Shown one piece after another: positions 27,017-35,693 of a DNA stretch of 64,000 nt. The position numbers were made by a program, and so were the translations under genes. The stretch comes from Gimesia maris (lineage in GTDB: Bacteria > Planctomycetota > Planctomycetia > Planctomycetales > Planctomycetaceae), in assembly GCF_008298035.1 (NCBI RefSeq), contig NZ_CP042910.1, positions 5,099,001 to 5,163,000 of the forward strand. Direction: 5' to 3'. The notes beneath the pieces are model-generated. The model did not search any database, was not told the origin of the DNA, and worked only from the letters and a program-made list of their open reading frames with translations. The stretch's first letter is position 1. The number at the start of each line of letters is the position of its first letter.

Positions 27017-28033
27017 ATGATTGTTGTGATGAAACCCAATGCCACTGAAGAAATGGTCCAGGCCATGGTCAGACGCGTCGAAGAAATGGGGCTGAAGGCC
27101 CACGTCATCATCGGTGAAGAACGAACCGTCATCGCCGCTGCAGGCATCAAACGCGACGGGCATCAGGAAGTACTGGAATCCTGTGCTGAAGTCGAAAAAG
27201 TCGTCCCCATCATCGCCGCTTATAAGGTCGCCAGCAAAGAAACCAAGCCAGAACCTACGGTCGTCACTACACGCGACCTTACAATTGGTGGTTCGCATGT
27301 CGGCGTGATCGCCGGCCCCTGCTCGGTCGAAAGTGAAGAACAGATCCTGCAGGTCGCTCACCAGGTCAAAGCCGCTGGTGCCACCGGACTTCGTGGCGGC
27401 GCCTTCAAACCCCGTACCAGCCCCTACTCTTTCCAGGGAATGAAAGAGGACGGCCTCAAACTCCTCGCGCTGGCTCGTGAAGAAACCGGTCTCGCCGTCG
27501 TCACTGAAGTCATGACACCAAACCATGTCGATCTGTTATGCAAATATGCCGACGTCCTGCAGATCGGTGCCCGCAATATGCAAAACTACCATCTCCTGCA
27601 GGCGGTCGGCGAAACCCGCCTGCCCGTCCTGCTGAAACGTGGCCCTTCCGCCACCATCGAAGAGTTCCTGCTCGCCGCCGAATACATCCTCGACCAGGGA
27701 AATCAGCAGGTCATTCTCTGTGAACGTGGCGTCCGTACATTCGAAACCCATACCCGCTTCACACTTCCACTGGCCACCGTTCCTTACCTGCATGAACGCA
27801 CCCACCTGCCTGTCGTCATCGATCCCAGTCATGGAACGGGCATCGCCAGCCTGGTCCCTCCCATGTGTGCCGCTGCGATTGCTGCCGGCTGTGACGGCCT
27901 GATCCTGGAAGTTCACCCGGACCCCTCCCGCGCCATGAGCGATGGAGCCCAGTCTCTGACACCGGACGCCTTCTCACAGACGATGGATCTCTGCCGCAAG
28001 GTTGCAGCAGCCGTCGGGAAAGAATTAGGATAA
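27017..28033 (+). CDS. aroF: 3-deoxy-7-phosphoheptulonate (DAHP) synthase, type I-beta with regulatory domain
   Basis: 338 residues, matching in length and order the Thermotoga-type enzyme. An N-terminal ferredoxin-like (ACT-type) domain (1-75, MIVVMKPNATEEMVQAM) binds Tyr or Phe in that family. The catalytic TIM barrel (about 90-338) has IAGPCSVES (about 97-105), LRGGAFKPRTSPYSFQG (about 123-139), QIGARNMQN, LLKRGPSATIEEFL, ILCERGVRTFE and VIDPSHGTG. These include the Cys, Lys, His, Glu and Asp metal and substrate residues. It condenses phosphoenolpyruvate with erythrose 4-phosphate, the first shikimate-pathway step. Expression is probably controlled by the aromatic leader and terminator just upstream, in addition to allosteric control. 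Confidence 0.96.
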   Translation: MIVVMKPNATEEMVQAMVRRVEEMGLKAHVIIGEERTVIAAAGIKRDGHQEVLESCAEVEKVVPIIAAYKVASKETKPEPTVVTTRDLTIGGSHVGVIAGPCSVESEEQILQVAHQVKAAGATGLRGGAFKPRTSPYSFQGMKEDGLKLLALAREETGLAVVTEVMTPNHVDLLCKYADVLQIGARNMQNYHLLQAVGETRLPVLLKRGPSATIEEFLLAAEYILDQGNQQVILCERGVRTFETHTRFTLPLATVPYLHERTHLPVVIDPSHGTGIASLVPPMCAAAIAAGCDGLILEVHPDPSRAMSDGAQSLTPDAFSQTMDLCRKVAAAVGKELG

Positions 28034-28082
28034 GCGGACCATCTCCACTCATTCACAGCAACCTGTTCCCGGGAGTCCGTTC

Positions 28083-28970
28083 ATGAAGCTCTGTCTTTTT
28101 TCAGTCAGTTATGCCGGTTTCTGGGGACAGCATGCCTTGAGCTTGAATGAATTCATCTCGCAGTCAGCAAAACTGGGCTACGATTCCGTGATGCTCATGG
28201 GAAAACGTCCTCACCTGGCACCTCTTGACTGTTCTCCGGAACTGATTGAATCCATCAACGGTGCCCTCAAACATCATCAGATTAAATGTGCAATCATCGG
28301 CGGCTATACCGATTTCGCTGGCTCCGCTGCAGCCGAAGTTCCCCTGGTCGAACTGCAGATTCAATACGTTCAGCAACTCGCGGAAATCGCCAGCCAGCTG
28401 GGTGCTTCAACCGTTCGCATCTTTACCGCCTATGATTCTCCCCGACAGACACCCCAGGCACTCTGGAATCAAACGGTATCCGCGTTACAGGAATGCTGTG
28501 ACCGGGCAGCGGAATACGATGTCACCCTCGCCGTTCAGAACCATCATGATGTCGGCGTGCATTCCGATGCCCTGCTCGAACTTCTGTTTGATATCGACCG
28601 TCCCAACTGCAAACTCGGCTTCGATGCCTGGTCCCCTGCGCTGCGCGGCGAAAATCTGTTTGATGCCGCTCGCAAAATGGCGCCCCACACCGCCATCACA
28701 ACCAACGCCGACTACATCAAACTCCCTCGCTTTACTTACCAGCCCGACCTCATCAACTACCAGCGACAGGAACCAGACCTGGTCCGTGCTGTCAAATTCG
28801 GCACAGGTTTCATCGATTACTCATCCTTCTTCCACGGTTTGAAAGAAGGTGGCTTCAACGGTATCGCCACCTACGAAATGTGTTCCCCTGTCCGTGGCGG
28901 AGGCAGCCTCGATAATCTGAATGAGTACGCCAGCGAATATCTGAGCTGGATGAAAACACATCTGCTCTGA
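28083..28970 (+). CDS. Sugar phosphate isomerase/epimerase (xylose isomerase-like TIM barrel)
   Basis: 295 residues, one AP-endonuclease-2-type TIM barrel. Recognisable features are the opening strand KLCLFSVSYAGFWGQHA, GYDSVMLMGKRPHLAP, a Glu/His-bearing LAVQNHHDVGVHSDALLELLFDIDRPNCKLGFDAW, and GIATYEMCSPVRGGGS near the C-terminus (metal Glu). No signal peptide, so cytoplasmic. Members act on keto-sugars or inositol derivatives; the substrate is unknown. The gene follows aroF by 49 bases on the same strand and could share its transcript, although the functions seem unrelated. It converges on the sulfatase gene. Confidence 0.85.
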   Translation: MKLCLFSVSYAGFWGQHALSLNEFISQSAKLGYDSVMLMGKRPHLAPLDCSPELIESINGALKHHQIKCAIIGGYTDFAGSAAAEVPLVELQIQYVQQLAEIASQLGASTVRIFTAYDSPRQTPQALWNQTVSALQECCDRAAEYDVTLAVQNHHDVGVHSDALLELLFDIDRPNCKLGFDAWSPALRGENLFDAARKMAPHTAITTNADYIKLPRFTYQPDLINYQRQEPDLVRAVKFGTGFIDYSSFFHGLKEGGFNGIATYEMCSPVRGGGSLDNLNEYASEYLSWMKTHLL

Positions 28971-28982
28971 ATGATTCTGTAA

Positions 28983-30461
28983 TCACTTCTCTCCGGGAAG
29001 AAACTTACTCAACTTTTCCACAACCTTCGGCTTTGACTTTGCCAGATTCTCAATAGGGTCTGGATTCTCTGTAATATCATACAGCTCAATTTTGGTCGGC
29101 TTCCCTCTTTTCATGCTCGCCGTCATTCGATACTGCTGTGTGCGCACACTCACTGCGTCATTCCAGTAACTCAGCGCCGCTTCACGAATCTCGGTTTCCT
29201 CACCCGTCAGAATCGGTTTCAGACTCATACCATCCAGCGGATATTCTGTCTTCCGAAATGCAGGCTGACATAAATCAATCAGCGTAGGATAGATATCCAC
29301 AGTCTCCACCAGAGCAGCCGACTTCAACCCCGCCTCCGCCACACCAGGCGCGCGGATCATCAACGTACTCTTCAAAGCCCGCTCCAGTGGCGCATGCTTC
29401 GCCCACAATGCGGAATCCCCCAGAAACCAGCCATGATCACCCCAAACGATAACAATCGTATTCTCGCGCATCCCCAGTTCATCCAAGGCTGTTAAGACTT
29501 TGCCCACCTGCCGATCAGTATAACGCACACACGCCAGGTAACCTCGTCGCACATTCTCCCGCGCCTCGCGTGACAGGGGTCGGGTTTTCTCAAACTCCAT
29601 GTCGTAATTGTAAAACTCGCCGCTCTTATGCCAGTACGCGGATTCTGGTTTCTCCGGATGAGGGACCGGCGGGATTTCTACATTCTCAAATGCGTCCCAG
29701 TCCTGTTTCGGCGCGACAAATGGCAAATGCGGTTTGAAGAATCCCAGTCCCAGGAAAAAAGGCTTGCCCCCCTCTTTGTATTCACGCAGTTTTTCAATCG
29801 CCTGCCTGGCCAGCAGACCATCGGGCAGTTCTTCATCCTGCTCGACTTTGAACTCCATCAGGTCCCGGATTCCGCTGCCATCCTCCCGACTGCGTCCATT
29901 CGCATACGCAAAAAAGATCCCCCAGCCCCGCTTCCAGGAACCAAAAGGAGTCGCCAGTTCATCCCATGCGTGAGGCAATTCGTCACGACCATCACCTGTT
30001 CCGTTATACTCAAAGACCCGGCCGTCCGCCGTATGGGAAATCTTGCCGATACACGTCGTCTGGTACCCACTCCGCCGAAACAGTTCCGGCATCGTCTGCG
30101 CCCCGGCTGTCTGATTCACAGACAAGGCGGAGTCCCCCTGGTAAAATGCCTGGTTTTTGCGCGTCACTCCAGAATTGCGGGGGCTGCGCCCCGTCAGCAA
30201 TGCATAGCGTGATGCGCCACAAGTCGGCACCTGCACAAAATGGTTCGTAAACAGTACTCCTTCCGACGCCAATTGATCCAGCGACGGACTCTGCACATAA
30301 GGCAGACCGTAACACCCCAGCTCTGTTCGCAAGTCATCAATCGCAATCAGTAACACATTGGGTTGCGAATTATCCGAAGTTTCAGCAGCGGAAACAGCGC
30401 CCACCCCAACCAGGGAACCCCAAAAAAACAATAGATTGTAAATAATATTTCGAAACCACAT
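28983..30461 (-). CDS. Exported sulfatase (iduronate-2-sulfatase-like)
   Basis: 492 residues from ATG 30461 (longer frames to 30512 precede the signal peptide). Signal 1-25 (cleavage near VSA). Sulfatase motifs: VLLIAIDDLRTELGCYG (metal Asp pair), the formylglycine motif PTCGASRYALLTGRSP with Cys as the residue to be converted, GKISHT, FFLGLGFFKPHLPF, IVIVWGDHGWFLGD (metal Asp/His) and KHAPLERALKSTLMI. The domain order resembles iduronate-2-sulfatase subfamilies. It should remove sulfate from a polysaccharide outside the cytoplasm and needs a formylglycine-generating enzyme, not seen in this window. Confidence 0.92.
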   Translation of the reverse strand: MWFRNIIYNLLFFWGSLVGVGAVSAAETSDNSQPNVLLIAIDDLRTELGCYGLPYVQSPSLDQLASEGVLFTNHFVQVPTCGASRYALLTGRSPRNSGVTRKNQAFYQGDSALSVNQTAGAQTMPELFRRSGYQTTCIGKISHTADGRVFEYNGTGDGRDELPHAWDELATPFGSWKRGWGIFFAYANGRSREDGSGIRDLMEFKVEQDEELPDGLLARQAIEKLREYKEGGKPFFLGLGFFKPHLPFVAPKQDWDAFENVEIPPVPHPEKPESAYWHKSGEFYNYDMEFEKTRPLSREARENVRRGYLACVRYTDRQVGKVLTALDELGMRENTIVIVWGDHGWFLGDSALWAKHAPLERALKSTLMIRAPGVAEAGLKSAALVETVDIYPTLIDLCQPAFRKTEYPLDGMSLKPILTGEETEIREAALSYWNDAVSVRTQQYRMTASMKRGKPTKIELYDITENPDPIENLAKSKPKVVEKLSKFLPGEK

Positions 30462-30584
30462 TATTCTATAACGTCTCCAAACAGGATGTACGAGGTAACC
30501 GCAATTTGACACAATAGTATGATAACAGACTGAAGGAGATTTTTCTTTAGAACTTCAAATCACTTTTTCCGGGAACGTACTCTC

Positions 30585-31274
30585 ATGAGCAGTAATTCCG
30601 AATCCGTTCAAAGCGATGACAACTTCATTTCAGCCAGACAGACCATGATTGAACAGCACCTCCGCCAGCGGGAAATCACTGACCCCCGCGTACTGGAGGC
30701 CATTGCCCGTGTTCCCCGTGAACAGTTTGTTCCTCCCGAATCGCAGCGATTTGCCTATAATGATTGCGCACTCCCCATTGACTGTCATCAGACTATCTCT
30801 CAACCTTATACCGTCGCCTTCATGTGTGCCGCTGCACAATTGACTGGAAACGAAGTGGTTCTCGAAATCGGCACGGGCTCCGGTTACGGTGCTGCCGTCC
30901 TCTCTCTACTCGCCCGTGAAGTCCATACGATTGAACGCATTCCCGCACTCGCCAGTCAGGCTGCCGAACGACTGCAGCGCCTCGGTTATGACAATGTTCA
31001 CGTCTACACCGAGGATGGCACGCTCGGCTTGACCCAGGCAGCCCCCTTCGATGCCATCATCGTCACTGCATCTTCAGAGGAGTTGCCTGAACCCTATCAG
31101 GTACAGCTTTCCGAGGGAGGAAGAATCATTATCCCCCTCGGCTCTGAGTCAACCGGCCAGCGCATGTACCGCTTCACGCTCAACAATGGAAAACTCTCTG
31201 AAGAAGTCCTGGGGGCATTCGTCTTCGTCCCGCTGATCGGTAAATACGGACACCCTTCAGATCATCCTGAGTAA
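30585..31274 (+). CDS. pcm: Protein-L-isoaspartate O-methyltransferase
   Basis: 229 residues. Typical PCMT features: ITDPRVLEAIARVPREQFVPPE (about 23-44), ALPIDCHQTISQPYTVAFMCAAAQL (the QTISQP substrate loop), SAM-binding VLEIGTGSGYGAAVLS (about 89-104), HTIERIPALA, TEDGTLG and AFVFVPLIGKYG at the C-terminus. It methylates isoaspartyl residues in damaged proteins in the cytoplasm. Starts 123 bases from the divergent sulfatase gene; converges on the M20 peptidase gene with eleven bases between stops. Confidence 0.95.
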   Translation: MSSNSESVQSDDNFISARQTMIEQHLRQREITDPRVLEAIARVPREQFVPPESQRFAYNDCALPIDCHQTISQPYTVAFMCAAAQLTGNEVVLEIGTGSGYGAAVLSLLAREVHTIERIPALASQAAERLQRLGYDNVHVYTEDGTLGLTQAAPFDAIIVTASSEELPEPYQVQLSEGGRIIIPLGSESTGQRMYRFTLNNGKLSEEVLGAFVFVPLIGKYGHPSDHPE

Positions 31275-31285
31275 CCAACTGCTCA

Positions 31286-32764
31286 TTACCGGATCTTCAC
31301 TGGTGGCTTCTGTCCCTTCGGAATCAGTGTGATATATTTTCGGTCTTTCATTCGCTGGTCAAAATCCGCTTTGGCTTCGGTGACTAAAGCAGGATTCTCC
31401 ATCAACTCCACAGTCGTTGCCGCCAGCGCCTGGGCTGCATACAGAATTCCCTTCTCACCTATCGAAGAGCCAATACAGGCGACGTTCTGCCAGCTGTGTC
31501 CCGGGTTCCCCGCAGCAAAACAGGTCGTCCGCAACCCCCCCGTGGGAATATGCCAGCTGATATCACCCACGTCTGTCGAACCTTTAGACGACGTTTTCGA
31601 TTCCAGCAATGAATGCACGCGGCTGTCTATCGCTACCGGAAACTGCTGACCGAACTCCTCAATCAGTGGTTGCTGTATCCGGCGGGCAAACGCTTTCTCT
31701 TCTTCAGAAAATTCAGGCGGCCCGATCGTCATCAACTTCCCGTGAATCACTTCCGATAAAGGCGTATTGGGAATCAACTCGTGATTATCCGTGTCGACCT
31801 GTACCGCAAGTTTCGTCCGCGTCATCAGCGCCGCCCCTTTGGCAATATCAACCACCCATTTATAATTCCGCTCCAGATCCTCATGCGTATTTGACCGCAC
31901 GTAATACCAGACGGTCGCTTTCGCAGGCACCACGTTGGGCTGACCACCGCCGTCGATGATCACGTAATGCATCCGCGCATCTTCTTTTACATGCTCGCGC
32001 ATATAATTCACGCCGGTATTCATCAGCTCGACCGCATCCAGAGCACTCACGCCACTCTCCGGACTCACCGAAGCATGCGCAGGCAAACCCGTGAAGGTGA
32101 ACTTCACCGACACCAGCGCTTTCGAACTCCCCAGATGTACGTTGGTATTATTGGAGGGATGCCAGTGCAGACAGATATCCAGATCCTCAAACTGCCCGTC
32201 CAGCAGCATGTAAACTTTCCCAAGACCGGTCTCTTCCGCCGGCGTTCCATACAGACGCACGGTCCCTTTCAATTGATGCTTGTCGATCGCGACTTTCGCC
32301 GCTAATGCAGCCCCCAGCGCGGCTGTCCCCAGTCCACTATGACCACAGGCATGTCCCGCGCCCCCTTCTGTCTGAGCTTCGCGAAAGGGAACCGTCTTTT
32401 GCGACAGGCCGGGCAGCGCATCATATTCCGCCAGAATCCCAATCACAGGTTTTCCGCTTCCATAACTCGCCACAAACGCGGTGGGCATATCAGCCACGCC
32501 ACTCTTCACCGTGAACCCCTCCTCCTTCAGTTTCTCAATCAGCAACTGGGAGGACTGATTTTCCTGCAGACCAACTTCCGCGTAATTCCAGATCGACTGG
32601 TTGACCGCTTTCAGATCATCTGCCCGCCTGGTGACATCCTCGACCGCCGTCTGTTGGGGTGCACTCAGCTTCTCGGGAGCTTTTTCCTTCGCTGGGACCA
32701 GGCGAACCAACAGAAACAGAGTCAGCACACACCCGACAGATTTCACAAAGTTCGCTCGCATCAT
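31286..32764 (-). CDS. Exported M20-family amidohydrolase (aminobenzoyl-glutamate hydrolase-like)
   Basis: 492 residues. Signal peptide about 5-25 (LTLFLLVRLVPA). M20D layout: GILAEYDALPGLSQK, GHACGHSGLGTAALGAALAAKVAID (metal His/Cys), YGTPAEETGLGKVYML (catalytic Glu pair), LHWHPSNNTNVHLGSS, then a dimerisation domain beginning FTGLPAHASVSPESGVSALDAVELM. The closing metal His is in GNPGHSWQNVACIGSS. It resembles AbgB-type amidases that cleave N-acyl or p-aminobenzoyl-glutamate amides. Unlike AbgB it carries a signal sequence, so it acts outside the cytoplasm. Substrate inferred from family only. Confidence 0.88.
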   Translation of the reverse strand: MMRANFVKSVGCVLTLFLLVRLVPAKEKAPEKLSAPQQTAVEDVTRRADDLKAVNQSIWNYAEVGLQENQSSQLLIEKLKEEGFTVKSGVADMPTAFVASYGSGKPVIGILAEYDALPGLSQKTVPFREAQTEGGAGHACGHSGLGTAALGAALAAKVAIDKHQLKGTVRLYGTPAEETGLGKVYMLLDGQFEDLDICLHWHPSNNTNVHLGSSKALVSVKFTFTGLPAHASVSPESGVSALDAVELMNTGVNYMREHVKEDARMHYVIIDGGGQPNVVPAKATVWYYVRSNTHEDLERNYKWVVDIAKGAALMTRTKLAVQVDTDNHELIPNTPLSEVIHGKLMTIGPPEFSEEEKAFARRIQQPLIEEFGQQFPVAIDSRVHSLLESKTSSKGSTDVGDISWHIPTGGLRTTCFAAGNPGHSWQNVACIGSSIGEKGILYAAQALAATTVELMENPALVTEAKADFDQRMKDRKYITLIPKGQKPPVKIR

Positions 32765-33250
32765 GTTTTTTCTCTCCGAAATCGGAATGCATTATTGAGA
32801 ATGGATCAATTCAGACTACCAAAGCCTGCGCAGGTTGTCATCTCTTTTCCCTGTTCAGTTTCATTTAAACAGTTCATCGGGAACCACTGAAAGAAATTGA
32901 CTTGACTCCGTCGCGCAGCCACAGAAACTTTCCAGCTATGCGTCGCGCGCATAGCACGTTTTTCATCGCAATGCACAGCCTGAACCAGAAGAAATCTGAT
33001 AACTGAATTCTCGGCTTTATCCACTTGAAAATCACCTGTATCTGTCGCATGACTGCAGATCCTTTCATCGCTTATCGGTCCCGCTTTCTGCACGTTTTCT
33101 GCAGTCTGATACCACTTTTGCCCCCTGACTCCACCAGTCCCGCGTCAATCCGGCGCAGAACTGATAACTGCCGTTGACCTGCACGAGCCAACCTGCATGA
33201 TCTTTTCCATTACACAATCTGTTTTTCCTTTTCAGACAGGAGACAAAAAC
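32765..33250. other. Gene-free region with orphan terminator
   Basis: 486 bases between the M20 gene (-) and the HTH gene (+). The notable element is the hairpin at 32935-32963 listed separately. A 95-codon minus-strand frame (32806-33093) has no recognisable features and spans that hairpin, so I do not call it. The remainder holds promoters for both flanking genes. Confidence 0.4.
32935..32963 (+). terminator. Orphan Rho-independent terminator or operator palindrome
   Basis: GCTATGCG (32935-32942) and CGCATAGC (32948-32955) form a perfect 8-bp stem with a 5-base GC-rich loop, followed by ACG and five T (32959-32963). By form it terminates plus-strand transcription, yet no plus-strand gene lies within 1.6 kb upstream. 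It may end a small RNA, or be an operator for the divergent genes. Confidence 0.55.
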
Positions 33251-33745
33251 ATGACGACAACTCCCCCCAGAACCAGAACCCGTATTTCCAGCGAACGGCG
33301 TCATCAACTGCTCGAGGCGGTCAAAATGTTACTCGGCCTGCACAGACACCCGTCTGATATCAAACGGGCCATCAGCAAAGAGTATCAGATCTCTCCCCGT
33401 TCGGTCGAACGCTATATTACCCGTGCCCGCCGGGAAATGGTCGAGAGCCTGACCATCCCCTTTGAGCAGCTGCTTGCCCAGTCATACCAGTATTATCTGT
33501 ATAAACTCCAGTATGGGAATCTTTCCGAACGCGAACAGATCCGCTGCCGCGAACGCATGGATAAACTTCTCGGACTGGGTGGCACCTCCCAGAGCCGTGT
33601 GAGACGCTGGACACACAACCTGACTCCGGAAAAAATCCAGAATATGTCAGACGAAGAACTCAACGCCACACGTGAAATGGTACTCAAAGATTATTACCGG
33701 AGTAGAGGGGAATCATACCCCAGACGCACCAGGGACAATACATGA
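33251..33745 (+). CDS. Small helix-turn-helix protein, terminase-small-subunit-like
   Basis: 164 residues from ATG 33251 with GGAG about ten bases upstream. Basic and helical, with no signal. An HTH-like segment ISKEYQISPRSVERYITRARREMV (about 40-63) is followed by a coiled-coil-prone helix and an Arg-rich tail. The arrangement recalls small terminase subunits or homeodomain-like DNA-binding proteins, but there are no phage genes nearby, so a chromosomal DNA-binding role is more likely. Similarity judged by eye only. Confidence 0.65.
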   Translation: MTTTPPRTRTRISSERRHQLLEAVKMLLGLHRHPSDIKRAISKEYQISPRSVERYITRARREMVESLTIPFEQLLAQSYQYYLYKLQYGNLSEREQIRCRERMDKLLGLGGTSQSRVRRWTHNLTPEKIQNMSDEELNATREMVLKDYYRSRGESYPRRTRDNT

Positions 33746-33876
33746 AAAATGAGCACGATAACAATTGGTTCAGATGAGTCTCACAGATTCTTCTTGCATC
33801 CAGGACCAGGAGTCGGCAAGATTAGGCTAGGCAACCATGTCTCGTGTCTACTCTGTTCAGAAAGAAAGTTCTTTCC

Positions 33877-34680
33877 ATGCGCACAATGCCTCTCATCTGT
33901 TTTATTACAGTGACACTCACATTAGGAGCACAGAAGAGTCCAGCACATGCCAGTAACAATTACTTTCTGCCCGGGGATGCATTTTTTCATTCGCACCTGG
34001 ATCGAGAACTCGCATTAAAACTGAAACAGAATCCTGAAACCCCATTTAATTACCGATTTGTCGGCCAGCTCGCTTTTTGTGGCTACGCCGGTTATTCCAG
34101 CCTGGTTCTGGATCAGCAGAATCAGAACCTGGCAAACAATATCCATAAAGTCTATTTTGATATTCGAAACAATCTTCCCATTGAACTGAAAATGAAACGT
34201 GACATCCCCGCATCCAAGCTGGAAACAACCCAATGGAATGTCGCCGATTTTGAAGAAACCAACGGAATGAGTCTGTTTTTTTACAATGCAGACTATGACT
34301 GGCAACGAAGACACATTGCCCTCAAGTATAATGAAGACTGGCAGGGCGATCTTAAAAAGTTTGGTTTTGGAGGTGGGCGGTACTGTGAGTTTGTCAAAAG
34401 CCCTGACGCCATCATCGCTTCCTGGTCGCTGGGAAAATACATTCCCCCTTTAAACCTGAAGCTGCCTGAAGTTGAGATTGAGAAATTCCAGACGGTCAAG
34501 ACTCCCCTGACGCCTCAAGCGCCTTTGAAAGCGTTGATTCTCTTAGGCAGTAACTACAACGATTATTTCAACATGAAAAATGGGTGGGATGTAATCGAAG
34601 TCACCAACGAAGGCATATCCCGCTATGAGATCCATCGCAAAGAATGGAAGAATTACGAAGAACTATACGGAAAAGAATAG
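33877..34680 (+). CDS. Secreted protein of unknown function
   Basis: 267 residues from ATG 33877; a GTG at 33844 would add eleven residues. Signal peptide 1-23 (cleavage near AHA). The mature part is a soluble mixed alpha/beta protein rich in Asn and Tyr, including NYRFVGQLAFCGYAGYSSLVLDQ and GFGGGRYCEFVKSPDAIIASWSLGKYIPPL. Two Cys residues could form a disulfide. No family recognised. Downstream is a TPR lipoprotein gene on the other strand. Confidence 0.7.
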   Translation: MRTMPLICFITVTLTLGAQKSPAHASNNYFLPGDAFFHSHLDRELALKLKQNPETPFNYRFVGQLAFCGYAGYSSLVLDQQNQNLANNIHKVYFDIRNNLPIELKMKRDIPASKLETTQWNVADFEETNGMSLFFYNADYDWQRRHIALKYNEDWQGDLKKFGFGGGRYCEFVKSPDAIIASWSLGKYIPPLNLKLPEVEIEKFQTVKTPLTPQAPLKALILLGSNYNDYFNMKNGWDVIEVTNEGISRYEIHRKEWKNYEELYGKE

Positions 34681-34736
34681 AAACTGCTTCAACCAGCGGG
34701 AATGCATCAGAACATTTTCCACAGCGGTCCTGCAGT

Positions 34737-35306
34737 CTACAGCACGATCCCGTCATAGCGTAACACGTACTCTTTCTTGAAGACACTGGGCTTGAGTTTC
34801 ATGCCCTGTTCGCGATCCTGTTCGGCTTTCTCAGGTTCTTCATGATGATTGTACGCCTGCCAGCGATGAAAATAAGCTTCCCAGTCTTCCGGGTCCAGTT
34901 CAATAGCCTGCGTATAATCGGCAATTGCCAGATCAACCTGCTCGGCGTTCCAACGCAATAACCCTCGATGCAAATAGATGGAAGCCAGACGTTCCCTGCT
35001 GTAATCGGGACGTCGATCCGCCACCTTAATCGCCGCCGTCAGATCATCCTCGGCAGGCAGATATTTTCCCACGCCCATATACAGCAGTGCGCGGGCAAAT
35101 CGGGCATCAATGTCGGTCGCATCCGCTTCAATCGCCACGTTGAAGCGGGCCAGATGGTTCTCATAATCCGTAATATTATCCGCCGGATCGAAATGAGAGA
35201 GCGGCCGATACAGTTCAGGAGTCGTCATCGGAACCGGAATACATGCCGAAAGACAGAGCAGCAACAGCACGCCTCCCGAAAGCAGGCGCAATGACAAATT
35301 CAGCAT
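34737..35306 (-). CDS. TPR-repeat lipoprotein
   Basis: 189 residues from ATG 35306, chosen because AAGGA lies about ten bases upstream; ATG 35315 is immediately next to that site. Signal with lipobox LSAC near residue 22. Tetratricopeptide-like units follow: YENHLARFNVAIEADATDIDARFARALLYMGVGKYLPAEDDLTAAIKV, YLHRGLLRWNAEQVDLAIADYTQAIELDPEDWEAYFHRWQAY. It is probably a scaffold or assembly factor at the membrane; the partner is unknown. Confidence 0.8.
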   Translation of the reverse strand: MLNLSLRLLSGGVLLLLCLSACIPVPMTTPELYRPLSHFDPADNITDYENHLARFNVAIEADATDIDARFARALLYMGVGKYLPAEDDLTAAIKVADRRPDYSRERLASIYLHRGLLRWNAEQVDLAIADYTQAIELDPEDWEAYFHRWQAYNHHEEPEKAEQDREQGMKLKPSVFKKEYVLRYDGIVL

Positions 35307-35693
35307 CAAACACATCCTTGTAGAACCCGACCACGATATACTTTTTACATAAGTACATAAACGGCATGACGTTATGCACTTAAACCCAGCCAACCGCTAT
35401 CAGGCGAAGACATCCCCTCTGCGCGTAATGTAGACCACAACCCCTTTCTCTGCAATACATTTCATTTTCATCAATTTTCTCCCCCTTCAGTCAGAATCAG
35501 ATTAACGTCGGATTAATGATCGATGAATAAAACCCGACTCGTCCAGAATGAGATTGAACGTCTGGAACCGGGTAGATATTTTAATCGAACTCATACCGTG
35601 CATATTCGAGAAAACGAGTTTCAGTTTCAGATATCTGATTCTCTCATTTTCTGGTTCTTCACTCATACTGATTCAAGTAACAAGGAACACAGG
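35307..35693. other. Divergent intergenic region before the DUF1559 gene
   Basis: 387 bases. The plus-strand frame is open from 35523, but its codons before 35694 lack the character of a pseudopilin leader, and a ribosome site precedes 35694. No clear promoter or hairpin seen. GATTAA occurs twice eleven bases apart near 35500. Confidence 0.4.

Noticed and set aside
32806..33093. 95-codon minus-strand ORF upstream of the M20 peptidase gene
   Set aside because: It spans the terminator-like hairpin, and its protein shows no recognisable fold or signal.
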